Part shown: positions 24,750 to 32,946 of the stretch, in pieces | Layout of the letters: the number at the start of each line of letters is the position of its first letter | How positions within the stretch are numbered: the first letter of the stretch is position 1 | Source: a bacterium | Lineage (GTDB): Bacteria; SZUA-79; Acidulodesulfobacterales; Acidulodesulfobacteraceae | Reading direction: 5' to 3' | Assembly (NCBI GenBank): GCA_021828255.1 | Contig: JAKASB010000001.1 | Coordinates: 26,608 to 62,574, forward strand | DNA: 35,967 nt | Translations under genes and position numbers: made by a program | Notes under the pieces: generated by a model | Databases searched by the model: none | What the model saw: only the letters and a program-made list of their open reading frames with translations | What the model was told of the DNA's origin: nothing

Positions 24750-27386
24750 ATGTTTTTAAATTCCGTTTTAAAGAAAATAGATATAAACGATTCTTTAAAC
24801 AATTATATTAATCTTATGTCTGTGAATGACGGCGTCGCTATAGGAATAGACGGATCGTTTACCATAGGTTTTAAGGTCAAAGGTTTCGATTATTATCTTT
24901 CAGGAAACGAAACTATTAACGATGCGACATACGTGAATGACCTATTGTTAAATCTTCTGGACGAAAACATAAGTTTTCAATGGATTTACAAAATAGAAGA
25001 CAGAAACGACGAATTCATATTCAATTATGAAAAATCATCCGTTCCACCGGAACATTTTAAATACATTAAGGAAAATAAAATTAAAAGTTTGAAAGAAAAA
25101 CATATAAAAAATATTAAGATATATCTATTTTGTTCAATTAACGGTTTAAATTTACAAAGTAAATCTAACGGCACTAATCTATTATCTAAAATTTTGGATT
25201 ATTCGACGGGACTTTTTAAAATTAATATTGCAGGAGCGGTTAATTCCAATGCAAGGAATAAAACTAAGGCTGATATGGAGCTTATAGAAAAAAAGCTTAT
25301 AAATATTGAAAATAACCTGTGCTTCATATCGTCAAGACTCAATATAGGTTTAAAAAGAATGAATAATCAGGAACTTACGGATTATTTTTATAAAGAATTA
25401 AATCCAGACAGGTCGGCTTCGATAAAAGTTCCGAAATGGGAAGATATGATAGATAATGGAACGACTTTTAGAAGTCAATTAATATATTCTTATGCCGAAA
25501 TTAAAAAAGATTACTTTTATGTGGACGGCTACTATTACAAATTTATAAATATGCATAGGCTACCTTCCCATATCGATTCATTCGGCATAACTTCGCTTTT
25601 GAATATAAAAAATTCCGGATCTGCGGCACCTGCCGCCGTTAATGGCGGGACTACCGGTAATGCCGATACCGGTATAAAAGGAGATTTCTTCCCATATGAT
25701 GTTTGTGTTGCCTTTAATATTCCCGAACAAGAAAAAACGATAGAAAAAATACAAACCGACAGAAATATAAAAGCAAGTTTAACCGAAGCCGTAGGGGGCG
25801 GATATACGGATTATAAAGGCGTAAACATTACCGAACAATTAGACGAGTTTTTAAAATCAGCTTCAAAAATGCAGAAGAAAATCGTGGAATTTTCTTTATG
25901 CGCAAGGATTAAGTCTAAAAATTTAGAGGAACTTAATTTTAGAGCGGCAAAACTTCTTGAATCGTTTAAAAATTTTAACGGAATGGAAGGGATCACCGAC
26001 AACATGGAACACCATAATTTATTTCTGTCGTTTCTTCCCGGACAATCCAGTTTTAACAGGAGGTTTAAAACATCCATTTCGTCTTCGGCGGCGGCATTTT
26101 TCCCTTTAAATGAAGGTTTTAGCGGAACGGAAAGATGCGCTATTCCGTTGATTAACGACAGGGGAGAAGGAGTAAAATTAGATATTTACAATAATCCTTT
26201 GCCCTCGAAACATGGAATAGTTTTCGGAAAAACGAGGAGCGGAAAAGGCTTTATGTTAAATGGATTTCTGGCTAATTTTTACATTTCCGGCGGAAATTAC
26301 CATATTATAGGTGTAGATATAGGCGGAACTTACAAAAAATTCTGCAAAATATTTAACGGCGATTATATAGAACTAGATTTAGACGGAAACTATTGCTTGA
26401 ATCCGTTTCCTCCAAAGAAATATGTTGTTAGGACCGTAAACGGAGAAGAAATATTTGACCCCGATATAATGGTATTTTTAACCGGCATAATAGGACTCAT
26501 GGCAGAACCTGAAAAAAATTTATCGCCGAACGATAAAACTATTATAAACCGTGCCATACAGACTTCGTATGACAGAATAACAGATGCGGAAGATACGCCC
26601 GTAATATCCGATATTAATAACGTTTTATTCGACTATAACGAAGGCAGGGATATTCTCGATAAAAAAAGAGCTATGGAAATGGGGAAAAATTTATTTCAGT
26701 GGACGGATATTTCTTCGCCTTACGGAATATTATTAAATAGGAAAAACGGCATAGATGTAAACAATAAAATAGTTATATTCGATCTGCAGAAATTAAAAGG
26801 GTACGAAGACCTCCAGAAAGTAGTATTTGCAATAATAAAAAATATTTCGTTCAAAAAAATGTACGATAAGTCGGCAAAAGTTTTTTTCTTTTACGACGAA
26901 TGTTGGGAATTTATGAACGACCCTAAGATTTCCGAACTGATAATGCATCTTTATAAAACTTCGGCGAAATGGGGTTCTATGGTCTGGAGCGTTACTCAGG
27001 AACCGGGAGACCTGTTAAAGGCGGGCAATATAGGCAAAAGCATTATAGAAAATTCGTCGGTAAAAATATTCTGTCAGTTGGACGGCGGCGTTTCCGAGGC
27101 AGATTTAATTGCATGCGGGCTTAACGATAAGGAAACCGGCATCGTCAAAAATCTTAAAGTGGTTAAAGGGCATTATGCCGAATATTTTTTAAAATTCGGA
27201 AAAGATTCCGCAATTATAAGAAATTCCCCCGACCCTTTTGAATACTGGCTCTGTTGTAAATCTTCAGAGGACGAAGAAATAGAAAGGCAAATAGAAGAGC
27301 TTTATCCGGATAAATCATTAAAAGAGCGGCTTTATATTCTTGCGGAAAAATATCCTAACGGACCGTATGGGATAAAAACGGTTTAA
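24750..27386 (+). CDS. virB4: VirB4/TrbE/TraC-type conjugative ATPase
   Basis: This is the ATPase that powers pilus biogenesis and substrate transfer at the inner membrane. The 878-residue protein has a VirB4-type N-domain and a C-terminal RecA-like ATPase. Walker A is GKTRSGKG (about residue 490), Walker B VFFFYDECWEFM (about 713), and downstream motifs include WSVTQEPGDLL and IIENSSVKIFCQL. The length fits the TraC/VirB4 group. A Gly/Ala-rich insert (about residues 290-310, SGSAAPAAVNGGTTGN) interrupts the N-domain and is probably a flexible loop. No clear Shine-Dalgarno sequence precedes the ATG. Confidence 0.95.
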   Translation: MFLNSVLKKIDINDSLNNYINLMSVNDGVAIGIDGSFTIGFKVKGFDYYLSGNETINDATYVNDLLLNLLDENISFQWIYKIEDRNDEFIFNYEKSSVPPEHFKYIKENKIKSLKEKHIKNIKIYLFCSINGLNLQSKSNGTNLLSKILDYSTGLFKINIAGAVNSNARNKTKADMELIEKKLINIENNLCFISSRLNIGLKRMNNQELTDYFYKELNPDRSASIKVPKWEDMIDNGTTFRSQLIYSYAEIKKDYFYVDGYYYKFINMHRLPSHIDSFGITSLLNIKNSGSAAPAAVNGGTTGNADTGIKGDFFPYDVCVAFNIPEQEKTIEKIQTDRNIKASLTEAVGGGYTDYKGVNITEQLDEFLKSASKMQKKIVEFSLCARIKSKNLEELNFRAAKLLESFKNFNGMEGITDNMEHHNLFLSFLPGQSSFNRRFKTSISSSAAAFFPLNEGFSGTERCAIPLINDRGEGVKLDIYNNPLPSKHGIVFGKTRSGKGFMLNGFLANFYISGGNYHIIGVDIGGTYKKFCKIFNGDYIELDLDGNYCLNPFPPKKYVVRTVNGEEIFDPDIMVFLTGIIGLMAEPEKNLSPNDKTIINRAIQTSYDRITDAEDTPVISDINNVLFDYNEGRDILDKKRAMEMGKNLFQWTDISSPYGILLNRKNGIDVNNKIVIFDLQKLKGYEDLQKVVFAIIKNISFKKMYDKSAKVFFFYDECWEFMNDPKISELIMHLYKTSAKWGSMVWSVTQEPGDLLKAGNIGKSIIENSSVKIFCQLDGGVSEADLIACGLNDKETGIVKNLKVVKGHYAEYFLKFGKDSAIIRNSPDPFEYWLCCKSSEDEEIERQIEELYPDKSLKERLYILAEKYPNGPYGIKTV

Positions 27387-27427
27387 AATAGTTAATATAA
27401 ATATAAAGTAAAAAGGAGGTTAAAATA

Positions 27428-27680
27428 ATGGATGATGGATGCCGAACGCAGCAGAAAAAGGTGCAGAAAAAGGTGTCAGATTTATTTATTTCGTATTGCT
27501 TTCTGTATATACCTGAATTATCGTCCGAAAATAAATAAAAATCTGACACCTTTTTCTGCTTATAGGCAATCACTACAACCCCCTCCTTTTTAATTGCAGG
27601 AGGATTACGGTAAATCATATTACGGCATAGAAGATTACCACCCCAAACATATAAAAAAGATAAATGAAGAGAGGTTATAA
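27428..27680 (+). pseudogene. Small gene between virB4 and virB5, apparently split by a REPIN
   Basis: A very good ribosome binding site (AAAAAGGAGG) is followed at 27428 by an ATG and 36 codons (MDDGCRTQQKKV...) that run straight into the REPIN and end at a TAA (27536-27538). After the element, another frame reads DYGKSYYGIEDYHPKHIKKINEERL and stops at 27678-27680, one base before the virB5 ATG, as a coupled gene would. The two pieces are in different frames. The simplest reading is one small gene broken by insertion. A functional 36-residue protein, or no gene at all, remains possible. Confidence 0.4.
27463..27559. repeat. REPIN-like inverted repeat inside the T4SS operon
   Basis: The left arm GCAGAAAAAGGTGTCAGATTT... 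(27463-27493) and an inverted right arm (27526-27559) match almost perfectly apart from three inserted bases in the A+T part. The 32-base centre shows no match to the centre of the 7928-8015 element. A partial direct copy, GCAGAAAAAGGT, lies just before it (27451-27462). This is the best preserved member of the family in the window and would give a long hairpin in the virB4-virB5 message. Confidence 0.85.
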
Positions 27681-27681
27681 T

Positions 27682-28815
27682 ATGAATAATAGAAAAATAA
27701 AAGGTAAAAGAATTAAGTTGTTTTTGTCGTCCGCAATAGCCGTATTTACTATTGTGGTCTATTCTCTTGGAATATCATACGGACTTGCGCTTCCTTTGCC
27801 GGATATAGGCGTGATTTCGGGTCAGATTCAGTCGGTTGAAACTGCCGCAAGCGGGGCATTTTCGGCTTTGCAGGGACTTGCCGGAACGCTCGGATATGCT
27901 CCTGGAGCATCCGGGGGTCCGCTTTTTAATCCCGGTCCAGGACTGGCGGCGGCAATGTCCACGGTTGACAAACTTACCGCCGACGTTTCGAATATGCAGG
28001 AAGAATATCAGAATATAGTCATTAATTACGACAAGTTGAATCATCTTGTGGATTCCGTAGCAAATACGGTTAGCGGCATAAACAATCTGAATAATCAAAT
28101 AAATTCAGCCTTCAATCAAATTCCGCAGGATTTGACGGCAGGCGACGTTCAGGTAGATTCTGTTCAAAGCCTTGTTTCCGGTATTAATTCCAATATTAAT
28201 TTGGAATCTTCCGAATATCAAAATCTTAATTCCGCAGGCGAACCGTTTAACCCGCAGATTTTTGTTTCAGGGTATTCTTCTTCGGAAGGAAATAATTTAA
28301 ACAAAACCGCCCTCGAAAACGGTTCGGCACAGTTTACCGAAGGAGTTATTTTTAACTCGGCGGGAAACGCCGGAACGGCAAACGAACAGATTAACTGTTC
28401 GTCTTTAGACGGAGGCTACTACTTAAGCGGCGGTGGAAATCCGGTCGGAGGTTGTATCGATCCGGTAAACGGATTTATAGCGGATACGGCATCTTCTGGT
28501 CTTTATAATGCCGGTATTTCGGCGGCAAGAGCGCATAAAGCCGAAATCGAAAGCAGCGAATTTATGCAGGAGATTTCAGGTGACGCACTGAAAAACAGCA
28601 CTAATTATTATGCCTATCAGAGTTCTATTTTAACGCTTATAGCAGAAGAAAACGCCGCAAATTTAAAAAATTTAGGATATATGGAAAGCCAGCTAAAGCA
28701 GATAGAATTGGCTAAATCCGCTGAAGAAATCAAGCATGAGCATACCGGCGCCGCAATATTGCCTCAAACCAATTTTGAACCCGATATGAATTTTTACGGC
28801 AAAACCACTATGTAA
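27682..28815 (+). CDS. VirB5/TrbJ-like T4SS protein
   Basis: I take the ATG at 27682 rather than 27664, because AGAGG lies seven bases before it; this gives 377 residues. A signal peptide spans about residues 1-36 (hydrophobic LFLSSAIAVFTIVVYSLGISYG). The periplasmic part is Ser/Asn/Gly-rich with helical stretches: EYQNIVINYDKLNHLVDSVANTV early, and LTLIAEENAANLKNLGYMESQLKQIELAKSAEE near the end, a pattern typical of TrbJ/VirB5 minor pilus components. Four cysteine-containing sites are absent except a CSS/GGC pair near residue 240-265. Position between virB4 and virB6 supports the call. Confidence 0.7.
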   Translation: MNNRKIKGKRIKLFLSSAIAVFTIVVYSLGISYGLALPLPDIGVISGQIQSVETAASGAFSALQGLAGTLGYAPGASGGPLFNPGPGLAAAMSTVDKLTADVSNMQEEYQNIVINYDKLNHLVDSVANTVSGINNLNNQINSAFNQIPQDLTAGDVQVDSVQSLVSGINSNINLESSEYQNLNSAGEPFNPQIFVSGYSSSEGNNLNKTALENGSAQFTEGVIFNSAGNAGTANEQINCSSLDGGYYLSGGGNPVGGCIDPVNGFIADTASSGLYNAGISAARAHKAEIESSEFMQEISGDALKNSTNYYAYQSSILTLIAEENAANLKNLGYMESQLKQIELAKSAEEIKHEHTGAAILPQTNFEPDMNFYGKTTM

Positions 28816-28855
28816 TAGCATTATAATATAAATTATTTAATAAATACAATTAATT

Positions 28856-30004
28856 ATGAGTGTATATTTAAAGTTTTTATTTATTGCCGGTTTAATCTTC
28901 TTATCTAATTATATTTTGATGAAAACCGCTTATGGCGCTGCCGCTTCAAATTTAAATCCTCCGGCACCCACAAGTGCAAGTTCGAGCGGTACTGCTTTGT
29001 CTTCAAGTATCGGCAGCGTCAACGAATCCGCGATGTCTATTTCAAAGTTGGACAACGGGGAAGACTTAAGTATGCTATCCATAGATTCAATTCCGTCTGC
29101 ACTTGATCAGAATTCTATTCTGAGCGGTTTTGTAACGTATATGTTTTATTTCCTGTTTGCCCTCGGGATAATTTTGTCGTTTTTTGAAGGGTATAAGGCA
29201 GAATTAGCAGGAGCATCGTTTAGTTATTACGGATTATTTTTAAGAACAGCATTAGTAGCTATAGGTTTTCTTTCATGGAAGCAGACCGGACAGTCTAATT
29301 TTGTCCAAATGATTTTAACTCTTGCCGATAAAATTCAACTCTATCTTATAAAACAAAATATATTCAGTTTAGGACAATCCGTATCGCAAATAGTTTCTTC
29401 TATTTCGGGCAGTCTTCATTCGGTTTCTATTCCGGCGATTTCTTCTAACGGAACGGCATCAGTCCAAAAAGTGTGGAATTTAAATCCGGTTTCGTGGCTT
29501 GCAGGAGCAATACATGCTATAACCGGTACCGTTTTAATGGGTATAATATGGTTTTTCTTCAATATTTTATATTTAGTTATTCAGCTTTTTATGGCGCTGA
29601 CGCAGCTTATATTTTTAGGATTACTGTTTTCTATATGTCCAATTATACTTGGATTTGAAACAATCCCTTATACAAGGGGAATATTTGCAAAATGGATGAA
29701 AATGTTCATAGAAATTTCATTCTGGGGAGTTATGGTTGCCCTTGAGCAGTTAATTTTCTTTACTATTCTTAGTAAAATGGAATCCATAAATCTTCCGTCG
29801 TCGGAAACCGGCATCGGAAATATTCTCGGAATGTTCACTTTTGCGGAGGTTATTACGGTTTTTATAATTATGATGGTTATAAACGTTTCGGTTCCGTTTT
29901 TAGTAGCCAAATTATTTGACGGTATAAGCACAGAGGCACACGAAAAAATAAAAACGATAAAGCTAAAGGCGGCAGGCACCGGCACCGGTGCTGCGGGGCT
30001 ATGA
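28856..30004 (+). CDS. VirB6/TrbL-like polytopic channel protein
   Basis: The 382-residue inner-membrane protein has a signal-like first segment (residues 5-28) and at least five further hydrophobic helices: GFVTYMFYFLFALGIILSF, GLFLRTALVAIGFLSW, the long stretch MGIIWFFFNILYLVIQLFMALTQLIFLGLLFSI, WGVMVALEQLIFFTIL and AEVITVFIIMMVINVSVPFLVA. VirB6/TrbL proteins form the membrane part of the translocation path. Identification rests on topology and gene order. It ends four bases before the preferred virB8 start. Confidence 0.75.
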   Translation: MSVYLKFLFIAGLIFLSNYILMKTAYGAAASNLNPPAPTSASSSGTALSSSIGSVNESAMSISKLDNGEDLSMLSIDSIPSALDQNSILSGFVTYMFYFLFALGIILSFFEGYKAELAGASFSYYGLFLRTALVAIGFLSWKQTGQSNFVQMILTLADKIQLYLIKQNIFSLGQSVSQIVSSISGSLHSVSIPAISSNGTASVQKVWNLNPVSWLAGAIHAITGTVLMGIIWFFFNILYLVIQLFMALTQLIFLGLLFSICPIILGFETIPYTRGIFAKWMKMFIEISFWGVMVALEQLIFFTILSKMESINLPSSETGIGNILGMFTFAEVITVFIIMMVINVSVPFLVAKLFDGISTEAHEKIKTIKLKAAGTGTGAAGL

Positions 30005-30008
30005 CATA

Positions 30009-30671
30009 ATGGGAAACCTTTTAAATTACAAAGACGATTATAAAAAGAGAAACGGCAGACTTTTTTACGAAATATGGGGAGACCTTGAAGCCCAGAATAT
30101 AACGCTCAAAATTGTAATAATTCTAATGTCGTTAATTACCGTAATATCGATTCTTACGGCATTTTATACATATAAGGCGAACAGAATTCCAGTGGTGATA
30201 AGAGTAAACGAAGCAGGAAACGCAAAAGTATTAAGGAATCTGCCGTTTAACAACAAAACCGGCATTGGTGAAATAGTATATTTTTCCAAGAGTTTCGTAA
30301 GGGAGTTTACGGGTTTCAATTCCATAATGATTAAGACGGAACTTTCGAGGGCATTAAATAAAATGTCCGAAGATTATGGTAAAAAGACCCTTGTTATGAT
30401 TATCCGCAGCAAATTTATTCAGAAAATGGAAAAAGCGAATATAACGTCTAAAATTAAATTTAAAAAGATAAAGCTCGTCAGACAGACCATAAATCACGAT
30501 GAATTAAAACTTTATGTTGTAAGAAGTGTAATTTCCGATTCCGATTCTTCTATTAAAAACAGCGCCGCATACGAAGACAAGCTCATTCTCAAAAGGATCA
30601 AAAGAAGTATCCAGTATCCTTTTGGTCTTGAAGTAGTTTATTTCAGCAGTTTAAAACTCGGAGGAGCATGA
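30009..30671 (+). CDS. VirB8/TrbF/TraE-like inner-membrane protein
   Basis: The ORF track begins at a GTG inside virB6 (29988). The ATG at 30009, after GGGG and just past the virB6 stop, gives 220 residues. The protein has a short cytoplasmic tail (RRNGRLFYEIWGD-like), one membrane helix (about 35-57, IVIILMSLITVISILTAFYTY) and a periplasmic domain starting RIPVVIRVNEAGNA, a pattern of the VirB8/TraE/TrbF group. It overlaps the virB10 ATG by four bases (ATGA), so the two are translationally coupled. Confidence 0.75.
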   Translation: MGNLLNYKDDYKKRNGRLFYEIWGDLEAQNITLKIVIILMSLITVISILTAFYTYKANRIPVVIRVNEAGNAKVLRNLPFNNKTGIGEIVYFSKSFVREFTGFNSIMIKTELSRALNKMSEDYGKKTLVMIIRSKFIQKMEKANITSKIKFKKIKLVRQTINHDELKLYVVRSVISDSDSSIKNSAAYEDKLILKRIKRSIQYPFGLEVVYFSSLKLGGA

Positions 30672-31948
30672 TTATAATGTTTAGTTTTAATAACGGCGGT
30701 GGAAACGGCGGGAGTTTCGAAAGTGACGGAGGGGGCGGAGCGGGCCGGCAAAATAATGAACATGTAATAAAAGAAGAAGATATATATAATTCCGAACCAT
30801 ACAAGAAGGACAAACTTTTAAATAAAGATTTCTTTAGATTTTTCAGACTTCCACTTATAATAATTGTTTTTTTAATAGCCGCGGTTATCGTCTTGAAGTT
30901 TTTATTTTTTCATAAGACAAATCCGGCAAAAATAAAAAAAATATCGGCAAAAAATATCGTGATACCGGATAAAAAAAGATTTTCTCCGGCTGTTTTCGAT
31001 TATAACGAAAAAAAAGAAAGAAACAGCGGCGAAGGTGCGGCAAAGGCTAAGACCAAGAAATTCGCCAAATTTAATCATAAATTTAAAAAAGAAACGGAAA
31101 AATTAAACCGCAATATAAAATTTAATAACGGCGAAACAGCTTATGTGAAGGCATCTCCAGGGGCAGCATCGCAAGTTAATAAAAAAATGGTGGTTTTTAT
31201 TGAAGCAAGCTACGGAAAATATATTTTAAATATGGAAAGATATCACCCCGCCCTTAGGTCTCCACTTCTTATCGAGAGTGGAGTTAAAAACGGAGCCGGC
31301 AATAAAAATGCCGCCTTTATGTTTCCGGGCAGCGGGAAGAAAGAAGTAACGGGTGGGAGTCCCGATAACTCCGCCGTTGCTATACCACAGGGAACGGTAA
31401 TAAACGCTTATACCAAGTATAAAATATTTTCTTACAATACTTCCGTTCCGGTTATCGCGGTTTCCTCTTCCGGTTATTATTACAACGGGAAAGCCGTTTT
31501 TGAAAAAGGCGATAAATTTTTTGGAACTGTAAGCGTAAAACATTCCTTAAACCGCCTGAATATCGATTTAGATAAAATTATAAAAAAGTCTGGAAACAGT
31601 GTAAATATAGATGCAATAGCGATGATGCCCGACGGTTCCGGCGGTGTTAAAGGCGATGTCCACCGGCATTACGCCGGCAATATCTTAACGTCCATAGCGC
31701 AAGGCATAGCGGGAGCGGCATCTATTTTCATCGGAGGGGGTTCCGGTGTAAATTCTTCTAATCCTTATACATTTCAAAATCAAGTAAGGGAAAATGTTGC
31801 GCAAAATGAGCTTAATTCAGCGCAAAACGGATTGAATAATTATGCAGATTCAAATCGAAACGCAAGTATAACTTTATCTGCCGGTACCCCCATTAAAATC
31901 ATATTTCTTAAACCGGTATATATAAATCAAATAAAACAAAATAGATAA
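30668..31948 (+). CDS. virB10: VirB10/TrbI-like envelope-spanning protein
   Basis: The 426-residue protein has a Gly-rich cytoplasmic start, one membrane helix (about 55-76, LPLIIIVFLIAAVIVLKFLFF), a Lys-rich periplasmic linker and a C-terminal VirB10 beta-barrel domain. Recognisable pieces are VAIPQGTVINAYTKYKIFSYN, VPVIAVSSSGYYYNGKAVFEKGDKFFGTV and AIAMMPDGSGGVKGDVHRHYAGN, then a Gly-rich helix region and IPIKIIFLKPVYI-like ending. VirB10 connects inner-membrane ATPases to the outer-membrane pore. The linker is Lys-rich where Pro-rich is usual. An ATG nine bases in is an alternative start. Confidence 0.85.
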   Translation: MIIMFSFNNGGGNGGSFESDGGGGAGRQNNEHVIKEEDIYNSEPYKKDKLLNKDFFRFFRLPLIIIVFLIAAVIVLKFLFFHKTNPAKIKKISAKNIVIPDKKRFSPAVFDYNEKKERNSGEGAAKAKTKKFAKFNHKFKKETEKLNRNIKFNNGETAYVKASPGAASQVNKKMVVFIEASYGKYILNMERYHPALRSPLLIESGVKNGAGNKNAAFMFPGSGKKEVTGGSPDNSAVAIPQGTVINAYTKYKIFSYNTSVPVIAVSSSGYYYNGKAVFEKGDKFFGTVSVKHSLNRLNIDLDKIIKKSGNSVNIDAIAMMPDGSGGVKGDVHRHYAGNILTSIAQGIAGAASIFIGGGSGVNSSNPYTFQNQVRENVAQNELNSAQNGLNNYADSNRNASITLSAGTPIKIIFLKPVYINQIKQNR

Positions 31949-31989
31949 TTACGGACGGCATTAATAATAGCATTAATGAAATTAATAAT

Positions 31990-32946
31990 ATGATAAATAA
32001 TAATTATAAATATAACGATAACAGCTATAACTATAACGATACCCGCGATATTAATAATTTCGATATCGAATTTTCTAATATTAATTCTATTTTAGATAAA
32101 TTAAATTTCATTAAAGATGATTTAGATTCTAATTTTCTGGAAAGAAAGGGCGTTATAGATATGATTATTCTTGCAGTCGTTTCAAAAAAACATTCGATAT
32201 TGATAGGGGAGCCGGGGCTTGCCAAGACCGCCGTATTGAAGGCTTTAGCCGGACATGTAAAAGGGCTTAAGCTTTTTGATTTTCAGATGACTCCCGCTAC
32301 CGGTATCAACGAACTTATGTCTAAAAACATTCAAAATAAAACCGGCATAGATAACTGCGATATAGCGTTGATAGACGAATTTTTTAAAGGACCGCATGCC
32401 GCGCTTAATTCTCTTTTATCCATTATGAACGAAAGAATAGTATATGTTCCGGAGCCGCGCAAAATTCCTTTAATCAGCCTTTTTGCGACGTCTAACGAAA
32501 AACCAGATAAGTCGTCTGATGCAAATCTTTTGCCCCTTTACGATAGGTTTTTATTCAGAAAAGAGATACTGCCTATAAGAAATGCCGGAAATTTCAAAAA
32601 ACTGCTTGAATTAAAAGACGAACAGAATTTGAATAATATCGGCTGTGCCGGAAAGACGTTCACAAGGAAGGATTTAGACGTGTTAACTTCAATGATAGGC
32701 GCGGTCGGTATAGGCGGTGAAATTTTTAATTGTTTATATAGAATAAGGGAAGAATTGAGAAACAAGCAGGTAATAGTTTCAGACAGAAGGTGGCATGAAA
32801 CGATTAAAATATTAAAAGCAAACGCATTATTAAATAAACGAAATACCGTAGTTAAGAGCGATATCGAGGTACTTGAACCATCGTTGTGGACGTATTATTC
32901 GGATATAAGGGCTGTTAAAAATATTTTAAGGAGAGAACTGCAATGA
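31990..32946 (+). CDS. RavA/MoxR-like AAA+ ATPase in the T4SS operon
   Basis: The 318-residue MoxR-group AAA+ protein has Walker A ILIGEPGLAKT (about residue 72), Walker B IALIDEFFKGPHAALNSLLSIMNER (about 130), sensor-1 LFATSNE, and DANLLPLYDRFLFR, which resembles RavA more than MoxR. The late SDRRWHETIKILKANALLNKR and LEPSLW blocks also match RavA. These ATPases usually remodel proteins together with a VWA-domain partner; none is seen here. Its stop overlaps the virD4 start (ATGA), so it belongs to the secretion operon. Such a gene is not part of the standard VirB/D4 set. Its role here is unknown. Confidence 0.9.
   Translation: MINNNYKYNDNSYNYNDTRDINNFDIEFSNINSILDKLNFIKDDLDSNFLERKGVIDMIILAVVSKKHSILIGEPGLAKTAVLKALAGHVKGLKLFDFQMTPATGINELMSKNIQNKTGIDNCDIALIDEFFKGPHAALNSLLSIMNERIVYVPEPRKIPLISLFATSNEKPDKSSDANLLPLYDRFLFRKEILPIRNAGNFKKLLELKDEQNLNNIGCAGKTFTRKDLDVLTSMIGAVGIGGEIFNCLYRIREELRNKQVIVSDRRWHETIKILKANALLNKRNTVVKSDIEVLEPSLWTYYSDIRAVKNILRRELQ

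Noticed and set aside
27355-27618. 87-residue minus-strand ORF over the virB4 end and REPIN
   Set aside because: It reads through the inverted repeat and the antisense of virB4, shows no ribosome binding site and has no recognisable domain.
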